Shown here piece by piece: positions 20,734-29,893 of a DNA stretch of 64,000 nt. Below the pieces are notes generated by a model, which ran no database searches, was not told where the DNA came from, and worked only from the letters and a program-made list of their open reading frames with translations. The translations under genes and the position numbers were made by a program. Position 1 is the stretch's first letter. Every line of letters starts with the position of its first letter. Source of the DNA: Emiliania huxleyi CCMP1516 (lineage: Eukaryota > Haptophyta > Isochrysidales > Noelaerhabdaceae); contig NW_005201360.1 in the NCBI RefSeq assembly GCF_000372725.1, positions 188,725 through 252,724 on the forward strand. The letters run 5' to 3'.

Positions 20734-21987
20734 TTGCGAGGAGCTCACGCGTGCCGCGAGGTTTGCTCGACGATACTCGGTCTCGGCAAGCGTGGCGCGC
20801 TGTTTCCCTTTGTCAATTTGGTCGCGGTGCTGCGCCGCTCCACCCTGGGAGTGTGCGTCGCCAAGCGTCCGGACCTCGGGATCGACCCGGATTTGCTCGA
20901 GTACTGCGTCACGCCTCCTTACGACGAGGATGGCCGCTTGGACGTGCTGTGCGCCCGTGCCTGGCTGGACGTGCCGGGGCCGATGGTCGGTGCGCTCCTC
21001 ACCGCCCCCACCTGGCTGCAGTACAGCGCGCTGCGCGGAGCGGCGTTTCTCGGCCTGCTGTCGCTGGCACGGCTGCACGCGCGCGCGACGGAGCACGGGG
21101 CGCAAGTCTCGGAGCGTCACGTGTCGGCGGCGGAAGAGCGGGGCCGCAAGGAGAGTATCAGCATCACTCGGAAGCTCGTGCAGAAGACGGGAATGGACGC
21201 GGGAATGGGTACCCACCTCAATGCCGTGTTCACCCAGAGTTTCGCTGATGCCGAGTCGCGCTTCACGCCGGTCTTCTCCTCTTTGTTTGGAGATCTCGAG
21301 CTGCGGCGCCAGTTGGGCGAGCCCTCCTTGACGTCGACGAAGAGCAGCCTGTTCCGCTTCATCGACCAGCATCAAGCTGTCGAATCCGGCTTGTCCGTGG
21401 GCGAGATGGTGAATTTGCGGATGACGTCTCGACTGTCGTTCCTCGCCGGCATGTTGCTGAGGGCCGGTTCTGAACCTGAGGACCTCAGGCAGGACATCCT
21501 TTCAGCGGCCTTTCGACGTTTCGTGCGCCCGCTCTCGAAGCTCCGCAGCAGCTCTGGCCGTGCTGTCTGCAACCTTTGCCATGATAAAATACATGGCGGG
21601 CACGTGGGATGCCGTGAGTGCCAGTTCTACTGCTGCACGCAATGCATCCCCGCCAAGGACAGCTGCGTCTCCCGCGATCCCATCAAGCTCGTCGATACTG
21701 CTCCGACACTGTTGACTGACACCCTGTCAGAGGCAGGTTACCTGAAGGACGCGACGCCACGAGCAGTGGCGGCGTTTGAGAAGGAGCTCGCTGCCATCAA
21801 GAAGTACCAGGGCTTCCTCGGATCGCTCCGCGACGACGACATGACGCTGATTCGACTCACAAAGGCGGGCGAAGCGCCGGTGCTGCGCGCGTGGCTGGAG
21901 GATCGGTACCGCTGCCCCGCGGACGATGACGACATGGCGATCGAGTTTCCCTGCCTCGCGGCACACGCGCGCTGGGGGGTCGTGTGA
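20734..21987 (+). CDS. Intronless protein with Cys-rich cluster, possible F-box start
   Basis: A continuous 417-codon frame with ordinary residue variety. It includes VNLVAVLRRSTLGVCVAKR, DLGIDPDLLEYCVTPPYDED and a cluster CNLCHDKIHGGHVGCRECQF followed by YCCTQCIP, which looks like a treble-clef or B-box-like zinc site. An Asp-rich DRYRCPADDDDMAIEF lies near the end. Just upstream in another frame (about 20690-20740) is FSIGDLPLEAVHRICEELT, which reads like an F-box. Joining it to CREVCSTILGLGKRG needs a one-base shift or an unseen splice, so the true start is probably upstream and the gene may be frame-disrupted. Unlike its neighbours it has no introns, which suggests recent arrival or retro-copying. 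Function unknown. Confidence 0.65.
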   Translation: MRGAHACREVCSTILGLGKRGALFPFVNLVAVLRRSTLGVCVAKRPDLGIDPDLLEYCVTPPYDEDGRLDVLCARAWLDVPGPMVGALLTAPTWLQYSALRGAAFLGLLSLARLHARATEHGAQVSERHVSAAEERGRKESISITRKLVQKTGMDAGMGTHLNAVFTQSFADAESRFTPVFSSLFGDLELRRQLGEPSLTSTKSSLFRFIDQHQAVESGLSVGEMVNLRMTSRLSFLAGMLLRAGSEPEDLRQDILSAAFRRFVRPLSKLRSSSGRAVCNLCHDKIHGGHVGCRECQFYCCTQCIPAKDSCVSRDPIKLVDTAPTLLTDTLSEAGYLKDATPRAVAAFEKELAAIKKYQGFLGSLRDDDMTLIRLTKAGEAPVLRAWLEDRYRCPADDDDMAIEFPCLAAHARWGVV

Positions 21988-22329
21988 TCACGGCGGCGGA
22001 GATCGGATAGGCTGACGAATATTGAGGCACGGCCCAGACGAGCGCGCTCTCTTTACTCTGCCGCCCCCTGGCCCTGCGGCCCTACATGAACGCCGAAAGG
22101 CGAAACGTACTCTTTCGGCGAAAGGCAGGGCCCCCGAGCCCCGTTCTCAGTCCTCAGGCCGGGATCGCGGTTTTTTCAGCAGAGCCTCTGTCGAAATTAC
22201 TCTGCGGACTGCTCTATTCTATATAAGTGCTTACACACGGACTCGCTTTTAATCCTGGTGCGTTTGCGCAAACCAAGTGTGGTACGTCATCGCGTGCCGG
22301 CATGGGCGGGCGGTCCAGTCTGGCAGTCA

Positions 22330-23208
22330 TCACACCAAGCAAAACTCGTCGCCATACGCATCCGCGTCGGCGGCCGAGCAGAGCGCCGACTTCGACGCGG
22401 CCACTGCCTTGGCCGCCTTGGCTTTGTACTTGTCTCCGATCGCCTTGAAGAAGACCCGGCCCACCTGCGGCGAGGGACGGCAAGGTAAGCGGCGCACATC
22501 ACGGCAAGCAGAGTGCAGAGAGTGCATGAGCTCCTCGCTGGTGAGCAGCCGGTACGCCGCGAAGAGCTGGACTGGGCTGGCGCAGAGCGCCTAAGGCATG
22601 GTCCGCTGCCTCGGATCCTACGCCGAGTGCAAGGCCCGGTGCGCCGTGGGCGAGCGGACCTCATCGATGACGCCTAGGATCTGCTTTGCCGAGAGGGGCG
22701 CGTCGGCCTCGCTCGCCAGCTCCCACGCAACCTCGAGCATCTCTGGCTCGACGCCCAGCTCGGTCGGCGCCTTCTCCGCCACCCTCACGTAGTCTGCCAG
22801 CACGAGTGGCGCGTCGAGCGGGTCTTTCAGCTTCTTGGACGCAGCGAAGGTCGCGCGCACCTGGGCCGCCTTGATCGGGTGAGTGCGTCCGTCCGCGTCG
22901 AGCACCTCGTAACGCGCCCCGCCCTTGGCTTTCGATTCGGCTTTGATTATGACTCCAAGCAGTCCGCGGGCGTGTCCCTGCTTCCCTTCGTCGAACTCGC
23001 AGATGCTGCCCACGCCGTGCAGTGACGGCGGCTCGGCTTCGTCGCTGGCCTCCTTCAGGAAGACCGCCGAGCGACGCAGCGAGTATTCTACCGCCGAGCG
23101 ATGCAGCGAGTAGGACGACGTCCTTGTCGAAATGGACACGAGAGGCGCGAACCCGAGCGGCGCGCCGACAAAGAACATCGATTTCGGCACTGTGCACCCA
23201 GCTCCCAT
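22330..23208 (-). CDS. RNase II N-terminal-like protein lacking the RNB domain
   Basis: The sense protein starts MGAGCTVPKSMFFVGAPLGF. It contains GSICEFDEGKQGHARGLLGV, ARYEVLDADGRTHPIKAAQV and PEMLEVAWELASEADAPLSA. After an intron that starts near 22662 it continues ALCASPVQLFAAYRLLTSEE, and after a second it continues VGRVFFKAIGDKYKAKAAKA and ends FCLV. This order matches the N-terminal OB/helical region of cyanobacterial and plastid RNase II/R (RNB) proteins. Those go on to a catalytic RNB domain of roughly 350 residues, which is absent here. So it is either a truncated copy or a stand-alone RNA-binding remnant. A 21-nt tandem duplication (about 23061-23108) lies in the leader. Confidence 0.65.
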
Positions 23209-23449
23209 CTGTCATCACTGAACGAGCGAGATGTAGATGTAGGAGTTTCCCGGCAATTTCCTGAAATAAAAAGAAATTATCGCACCGTAGTTTAAGGGGA
23301 CGGTCGGAACTTAACGGGGACGATCGGACGACCGACCTGCTTTCATCGACGCTTAGACATCGCTGCCCAGTCCTGGCTGGAGAGGGCGGTTGCGACCGCA
23401 CTCTTACTTGCTCCAGGAGAGGCCTCACCGGTTGCGCAGCGCCGCTGTC
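23209..23449. promoter_or_regulatory. Short divergent intergenic region
   Basis: 241 bp between the start codons of the minus-strand RNase II-like gene and the plus-strand gene at 23450. It contains the only AT-rich stretch nearby (ttcctgaaataaaaagaaa, about 23257). Likely a shared promoter region; no specific element can be named. Confidence 0.4.
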
Positions 23450-24770
23450 ATGTCGCACCAACACGAGAGCGCCTTTGTGCACTTTGTCGAGAAGCTCAAA
23501 GAGCGACTGCCTGCGGCCCGTCCCGCACTCGACGCACTGCTCGCCGACTTCTCCTCTGGCCAGCTGTCGAAAGAGGCACTGCAGGCTCGCCACACGCGCA
23601 CGAACCGGCTCGTCCCCCACCATCGCCCGCCGAGCCTTCCCTGTGACGTGCGTAGGAGAGGCTGCCGCACATTGTGCCACGCGAGATCCAGGAGCGTGCG
23701 CTCCTGGAGGTCAGGGCTGAGCGTGAGCCGCCTTCACTTCAAGCAATCGACAGTGTGGTGAACGAGGATTTGGAGCTTAGCCGCGTCGCGCGAGCACGAG
23801 CTCGTGCTCAGGGCCAATCCGCAAGCCGCAACTTTGCAGTGCGATCGGCATCTGAGATGGAGGCGGTCGTCGCCCTCGACACCCTCAGCTCTTTGTTTGG
23901 ATCGGGATCCGCCGCAGTCACCACGCCGCGACCGCAGGGGTCGAGCTCCTGCGCCGTCGCGGTGGGTGGTGGATCGGCGGCGGGCCCGAGCACCTCCTCT
24001 GGGCAGGTGATTCAGCTCTCCGATGCTGACCTCCGGCGCTTTGCGAGCTCGCCTGACGTTGAGAGGTGGGCACCTATTTAGACCCAGATACGCCAGGAGG
24101 CTGGAGAGGTCCGCAAGCGCGTGAAAGTGAGATTATCTCCCCTGCCTCGAGCAGGTGGGAGCGGATTGACGCGAGCGGCGAGCGGCCGGCACAACGGCGG
24201 CGGCTGTTGGAGGAGAACGCTCACGGAGCATTGGTGGCGATGTCCCGTGGCACATCGACTTTGGAACCGCAGACGCAGGCAGCGCAGCGCCAGCGAGTCG
24301 CGCGGCGCCCTCCCTCCGGGCGTGGGCGTGGCGAGGCGCGAGGCTATGGGCGCACGGCGGACCCCAGGCCGCAGCCGTGGAACGTGCCGGTCCACATCGA
24401 CATGGCCCTTGGGATGGGCCACGGCGCAGGCAGTCCGACGCGAGATAGTGCCGTGTCTGGAACCCACCCCTCCTCCATCCTCCTTTCGCCCCGCCCTCCA
24501 CGCTCACCGCGCGTGATCGCTTCTTGCATAACAGGACTGCGCGGCCGCCACGAGCCGCCCTTCCTCTCCATGGGCCCCGTGCCGAGCTTCTTCGGCATGT
24601 TCGGGCGCGGCTTCCTGTGGGATGAGCCGCGATCCGCGCCTCCTCCCGGGGTCGAAAGCGAGGAGGGCGAGGAGGAGCTGGACGTGCTCGAGCGGCTCGC
24701 GGAGCTCGAGGAAGGCAGGGGTCGCGGGGGTGGGGGCGGGGGCGGTCGGGCCGCTAGTAGGGGCAACTGA
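23450..24770 (+). CDS. Unknown protein with helical N-terminus and acidic C-terminus
   Basis: Three exons join in phase: 23450-23584, 23656-24065 and 24155-24770 (a further intron between about 24400 and 24532 is possible). The N-terminus MSHQHESAFVHFVEKLKERL, DALLADFSSGQLSKEALQ, then ERLPHIVPREIQERALLEVR is amphipathic helix. The middle is Ser/Gly-rich with a DVERWERIDASGERPAQRRR basic stretch. The C-terminus has EPPFLSMGPVPSFFGMFGRG and EEGEEELDVLERLAELEEGR. I recognise no family; the short basic, acidic and aromatic segments would suit a nuclear or scaffold protein. The first intron is 71 nt with a GC donor, the second 89 nt with a GT donor and a repeated gtggg head. Confidence 0.65.
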
Positions 24771-25086
24771 GCAGGGCAGCTGGGTTCAGATTTGGACGAG
24801 CGACCCCGCCGAAGCGCGAAGGGCGAAGCCGAAGGCCGAAGCCGCGCCGCCGCGACCGGGGCGGAGACGCGCGAGAACGCTCGGGGCCCAGCGGGGACGG
24901 CGGTACGCGACGCGTCGAATGAAAAATGTATTACATTTACAGAAATACCGCGGCGACACCGACAGACCACTATACACCACTCTCTCAATAGACAACATGT
25001 GCATGCTCATGTTCATGTGTGATGTGACAACGGACAAGCTACCTGTGGGAGGGCGAAAAGCCGCACCGCCGAAACCGCCAGCTCGC

Positions 25087-26781
25087 TCAGCCGATCATCG
25101 CGAGCACCTCCGACACCGAGATGCTGGTCGTGTCGCCACCCGAGAGGGCCTCGGCAGCCACTTCACCATCGAGCAGAGCGAATAGCTCCTCTTCGGCCAC
25201 AGTCGACGAGTCGCTGCCGAGCGAGGCGGAGGAAGAGTCGAACGACCTCGCAGGCGACACCAAGGAGGCGACGCAGCTATCGCCGCCGTCGCCACCGCCG
25301 CCGCCGCCGCCGCCGCCGCCAGCAGCCCATTGTTCGACCTTCATCGCCTTGCCGCTCGCCTGAGCCGAGTGGGCCTCGCCAGGCGCCCGCCAGTGGCAGA
25401 TGCCGCCAAAGGCGCTCTCCAGCGGCCGCTTGAGCTGATGGAGACCAAAGTCGAAGAGCCCCGACACGCACGGCGAGAGCGCGGTACAGAAGAAGTTGAC
25501 GACGAGGCCGCTGGCAGCGTCCGTGACGCACACGCGCCGCACAAAGAGCGTGTGCGGGACGACCACCCTCGAGTGGATGTCCTCCGCCTCTGGTGCCAGC
25601 GGGACGCCCAGCCTCGAGAGCTGCTGGACGTAGTTGCTGTCCCGCCTCATGCACAGCAAGAAGGCGCCATCCGCCTGCACCTGGGCAGCCGACTGCAGCC
25701 GACCGACTGGCGACAGCGGCGCGCTCAGCGCCCGGCAGAAGGCGATCGCGAAGCGCTCGCGCTCTTCGTCTGCGTCGACGAGCCTCGGCGGCGAGCCGCT
25801 TGCCATGGACTGGACCGGCGTGGTGAAGTCCATGGAGCACGGCGAAGAGAGGTGCTCGGCGAAGTGCGGGTTCGGCAGCCAGCCGGGGTAGACGCCCAGC
25901 GAGGAGGTGCTTTCTCCGTTGAGGCTCCAGTACCTGCCCGCTGCGACGCTGCGCACGCTGACCAGGCAGGGCGAGTTGAAGAGGCCGGAGACGGCTTCCG
26001 GGACGGCAATCGGAAGCGGACACCGACTGCGCCAGTGCCCCTCCGCCGCGCTCGTCTTGACGTCGGAGAGGGGGAAACGGAGCTGGTGCGCCGACTGCAG
26101 CGCAAAGGCGGCCAGGCCGCAGCAGTCCCGCGCTGCTGCGAGGTGGAGCAAGACGTGAAGCGCATACAGCAGCGCTGGGCGGTCGGTGAGCTTCCCACTG
26201 CACCCCAGGACGACGAGCTTGGTCATCTCCGCCGCAGCGGCACCGGTCGCTTTGCCGAGGTACACGGCTGCGTCGGCGGAAACTGGCATGGGGACGGGAA
26301 GCGGTGCGGGCGGCACTCTGGCCAGAGCTGTCGGCACCGCTCTGCCCAGAGCTGCCGCCGGCACGCAGCTGCTCGACGCCAGAGCTGTCGGTACCGCTCT
26401 GGCCACTGCCGCCGGCACGCAGCTGCTCGAGGCAAGGGCAGATAGGGGCCCGGGCAGGAAGAGGGGCTTGGTGGCAGCCTTGAGGGTGGCGGCCTCGTTG
26501 GCGGCCTTCTTGGGGTTCGAGTCGGAGAACAGCCAGGCCTGTTGCGCGCGCCGGGTCAGCTCCTTCTCCGACAGCCCTGGCTCCTCCCCCCGAAGTCGCA
26601 TCTTGAAGCCATTCTTGAAGACGGTGCTTGCCTTGACGGTTTTCCGATGGTCCTGCTCGGGAACGCACTGGATGCCGAGGCGTTTGCAACGCGAGCAAGT
26701 GCGCACCGCGCCGTCCGGAGCGATCATGTCGCACTGCGTGCGAGCGCTGCGGCAGGACCGGCAGAGCTTGTTGATGGTCAT
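25087..26781 (-). CDS. Zn2Cys6 (fungal-type) transcription factor
   Basis: A single uninterrupted 564-codon frame. Residues 7-39 form a binuclear zinc cluster: C7-x2-C10-x6-C17, then C29-x2-C32-x6-C39 (KLCRSCRSARTQC and CSRCKRLGIQC). This is the DNA-binding domain of GAL4-type regulators, which is known outside fungi in some algae. The rest has a tandem SSCVPAA-AVPTALA repeat near residues 120-150, a central conserved-looking region (HVLLHLAAARDCCGLAAFAL, RVVVPHTLFVRRVCVTDAAS), a poly-Gly run and an acidic Ser-rich C-terminus (SSASLGSDSSTVAEEELFAL) suitable as an activation region. The target is unknown. Lack of introns contrasts with most neighbours. Confidence 0.88.
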   Translation of the reverse strand: MTINKLCRSCRSARTQCDMIAPDGAVRTCSRCKRLGIQCVPEQDHRKTVKASTVFKNGFKMRLRGEEPGLSEKELTRRAQQAWLFSDSNPKKAANEAATLKAATKPLFLPGPLSALASSSCVPAAVARAVPTALASSSCVPAAALGRAVPTALARVPPAPLPVPMPVSADAAVYLGKATGAAAAEMTKLVVLGCSGKLTDRPALLYALHVLLHLAAARDCCGLAAFALQSAHQLRFPLSDVKTSAAEGHWRSRCPLPIAVPEAVSGLFNSPCLVSVRSVAAGRYWSLNGESTSSLGVYPGWLPNPHFAEHLSSPCSMDFTTPVQSMASGSPPRLVDADEERERFAIAFCRALSAPLSPVGRLQSAAQVQADGAFLLCMRRDSNYVQQLSRLGVPLAPEAEDIHSRVVVPHTLFVRRVCVTDAASGLVVNFFCTALSPCVSGLFDFGLHQLKRPLESAFGGICHWRAPGEAHSAQASGKAMKVEQWAAGGGGGGGGGGDGGDSCVASLVSPARSFDSSSASLGSDSSTVAEEELFALLDGEVAAEALSGGDTTSISVSEVLAMIG

Positions 26782-27491
26782 GAGATTGGAAGCAGCGACC
26801 GGGACAAGGATGTCGAAAGACTGAAGCAGCTAACCCGGACGACAAGGATTGTGGTGTGTCCCGAGACCTCGATAGAGAAACACAAAGTCCATAATACGTG
26901 GCTCGCGGCAACGCGAGACTTTACTTTCCGTGCAATATATTTTGAATTTCGTGTGCGTGATCTGGTCCGGGTTGCCTTCGTGTGCGACGCCCATTCCCCT
27001 CTCCTCGCCAACCAACGGTCTGCTATAGCCGCAGCCGCTCCTCGCTGCTCGGTGTGAACAGAGTTCGTACACCGAGCAGCGGAGCTCCGCAACTCGAGAT
27101 CCCTCGAGAGTTCACGCGGAGTCGGCTGGGGCATCATACCAGCCAGCGTGTCCCCCCCCCCCCCCCCACACGTGTATATCTACACTCCCTCTTTCCCGCT
27201 CCTCCCCGAAAAAGACAAACGTGAGTGCTTCCCGCGCGGCTCATGCACGAGGCCTTCCTTCAATCCGTCCGTCCCGTCCGCGGCTCAGCCCGCACCTCTC
27301 AGTGATGAGTGAGGGCGGCTCGTGCGGGTACATTCCGAGACTCCTTGGCGGCACCGAAACCCCAAGTCTACCTCGACGACACTGTAGGGTATAGAAAACT
27401 GGGCGAAACGCGGCGCTGCACTATTCCGGCACGGACCCACACACCCTCTCGGCACCCTGAACTTCCCGAAATTGCTACCGACGGGCACAAA
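26782..27491. other. Intergenic region, no gene seen
   Basis: About 710 bp between divergently arranged genes (Zn2Cys6 factor on minus, FEA1-like on plus). It includes a relatively AT-rich stretch near 26880-26960 and a C run at 27151-27167. No gene or named element is supported. Confidence 0.5.
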
Positions 27492-29453
27492 ATGCGCCTC
27501 CTTCTCGCGCTCGCCATTGCCACCGGCGCCCAGGCATCGTACGAGCGTGTCGTGGGCTACCAGCCGGGCTCTCAGGTGCGGTGGGCGCCCCTCACTGGCC
27601 GCCTCCCAACCACGCTGCCGCCCGAGCCTCGGTCGCTCGCCCCCTCGCCAACCCACACGTGAGAGAGAGAGAGAGAGAGCAATTTAGCAATACCAAAAAT
27701 TCTAACACTCACACATCATTTGGGGCCGTGCTCCGCCCCTCGTCAGGTGACGGACCATTGCGCCGTCGACCTCGACCAGGCGGCCATGGAGGCCGCTCTT
27801 GGCCTCGCCACTCCCGACTATGACGCGGCCCTGGCAGTCTACACTGGAGGGGGGCACTCCAAGTCATACGCAGCGCTCACGCTGCAGTCGGGACTCCCCG
27901 CCGCCCTCTCGAAGGGCGACCCTCTGAGTGGAACTGACCAGGACGGATTGCCTGTGGCCGGCAAGGCCTACGCCGCCTACGCCGCTGGTGCAACAGAGAT
28001 TCGCTTCCAGTACATCACCTCCGACTTCACCACTTCGAGCGGAGGTACGTCGGATGCCAACAGGCACGTCGGATGCTTCGTGGGAGGCCTTTCGTCGCAG
28101 ACCTCGCCGTATGTGCCCGTGACCGGCGGGTGCCTGGGCACCCCTCCCTTCAGCATCACGTCCCCGACGCTCGGCCCTCTGGCTGTTTCGGCCATCGAGC
28201 ACAAGAACGGCCGCGACATCGAGGGTTTCTCGACTGCGGCGCAGGCCAAGATGTACGATTCCTGCCCCGGCTGCCCGTACGACGAGTACAAGAAGTTCTA
28301 CGACTACTACGGCGACTATATGTACGCCGACACCTGGGTCAAGGCGGCGCTCCAAGGGAGTGCGACCAGCTTCACCAACGGCAACGTCGACTTCTCCACG
28401 TCGGGCGCCAACGACGACGCGTCTCGCATTCAGGGGGCGAAGAAGGGCTCCGCCTACATGAACGTGTGGATGTACGTCATTCGCGAGTTCGAGGACGCAA
28501 TCGACGACTGCCAGAAGGACTGCATTCATTGCAACGACGACCCTGTCCATGCGTGGGACGAGGCGCAGCCGTGCTGAATTCGCACAGCCCCCCCCCAATC
28601 CTGACCGCGCCGCGCCCGAGCGTGACTCAGGGTGTCTGCTTCTACACCGGCGGTATGGTGCAGCCCGACACGTCCGCGGACCAAGTCACGAGCGGCAAGC
28701 TACTCTGGACGCTCGCCGACAAGCGGTGCATGGACTACAAGACCTGCGGGTCGGCGGGCAACGAGGCGTGGCCCACCTCATTGGCAGAGGGGAGGCCGAG
28801 GCGCGGACCCCGACCCCGCCACCCCGCCCCGTGCGCAGGCCTCTGGCCAGTCCAAGGTGAACCAGGACCTTGCGAGGGAGTTCGCCCTCGGCCAGCTCGA
28901 GCTGCAGCTCGGCCAGTGCGACAACGTGCGGCCGATTGTCGAGAGGACGACGAACCTGATGCGCATCCCGCTCATCCAGGGCACCATGCGCTACGCCTAC
29001 AAGGTCGACAAGCTCGGCGGCCTCGAGAAGGAGAAGGCTGAGGGCTACACCTTCGCCGCTGCGGTGCTCCCGGCTCTCCATTTCTGCTCCGCCGCCGACG
29101 CGACCATCGTGTATGACAACATGAAGCAGGGCGCCACGTCCACCAGCCACGCGGCGGTCAAAACGGCCTTTGAGCGTAACTACGCGTGCCTCGGCATCAC
29201 ATGCGCTGACGTCGGTGGCCTGTGGAACTCCGGTCTGATCGACTACTACGACGGCGCGACTCCATGTGTCGACTCGAGCACGTCGGACGACGACGACGAC
29301 AGCCTCTCGTCGGGCGCCATCGCAGGCATCGCCGTTGGCGCAGGCATCGCCGCGCTCCTCCTCGGCGTCGTCACCTACATGGCCATTCGCGAGAAGAATG
29401 GCAAGCCGGTCTTCACGCCCTACATCGAGTCCAAGGACGCACCGGGCGCGTGA
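27492..29453 (+). CDS. FEA1: FEA1-like periplasmic/cell-surface iron-assimilation protein
   Basis: Four exons (27492-27575, 27747-28562, 28631-28765, 28839-29453) join in phase to 549 codons. A signal peptide (MRLLLALAIATGAQA) is followed by the FEA1/low-iron-inducible fold: HKNGRDIEGFSTAAQAKMYD, FYDYYGDYMYADTWVKAALQ, AYMNVWMYVIREFEDAIDDC, HAWDEGVCFYTGG, LIQGTMRYAYKVDKLGG and FAAAVLPALHFCSAADATIV. The chain ends in an Asp-rich linker, one TM (IAGIAVGAGIAALLLGVVTY) and a short tail, so it should be anchored at the surface. In Chlamydomonas FEA1 is secreted under iron or CO2 stress and aids iron uptake; a C-terminal TM is a departure from that form. Cys pairs (CPGCPY, CQKDCIHC) are abundant. 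Regulation cannot be read from the sequence. Confidence 0.88.
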
Positions 29454-29893
29454 CCAACATGGGATCAAGTCACAAGTGGGGCCGTAAAATCGCTGACATG
29501 TGCGGATTGGAGATGTCCCCAAACGTTACGTCGTCGTTGACAACTTCTGTGTGCTCTAATCCGTTGCTTTGAAGATCGCTTCAGCACGCTTGTTCGTATA
29601 TTTTGAGTTGATCTCGTCTAAAAACAAGAATTTGCTTTCACGGCGCGTTCGCAAGGCAACAGCTTTGGCCGCTCTTTGGCCGCTCGACAAGAGCGGGCCG
29701 GCAAGCAAGAGCCACGACGAGGACGCGAACAACGCGCTCGAGGCGCGCTGCGGGAGCAGTGCGAGAAGCAGATTCATGGAGGGTGTGAGGGCTGAGAGGG
29801 CGGCGGCACCGCGGCTGCGACGTAGGGATCCCTATCCCGCCGTGTGACGGTGCATGGCCGGCAAGACAGAGAGAGGCCGGCCCCCCCCAGAAC

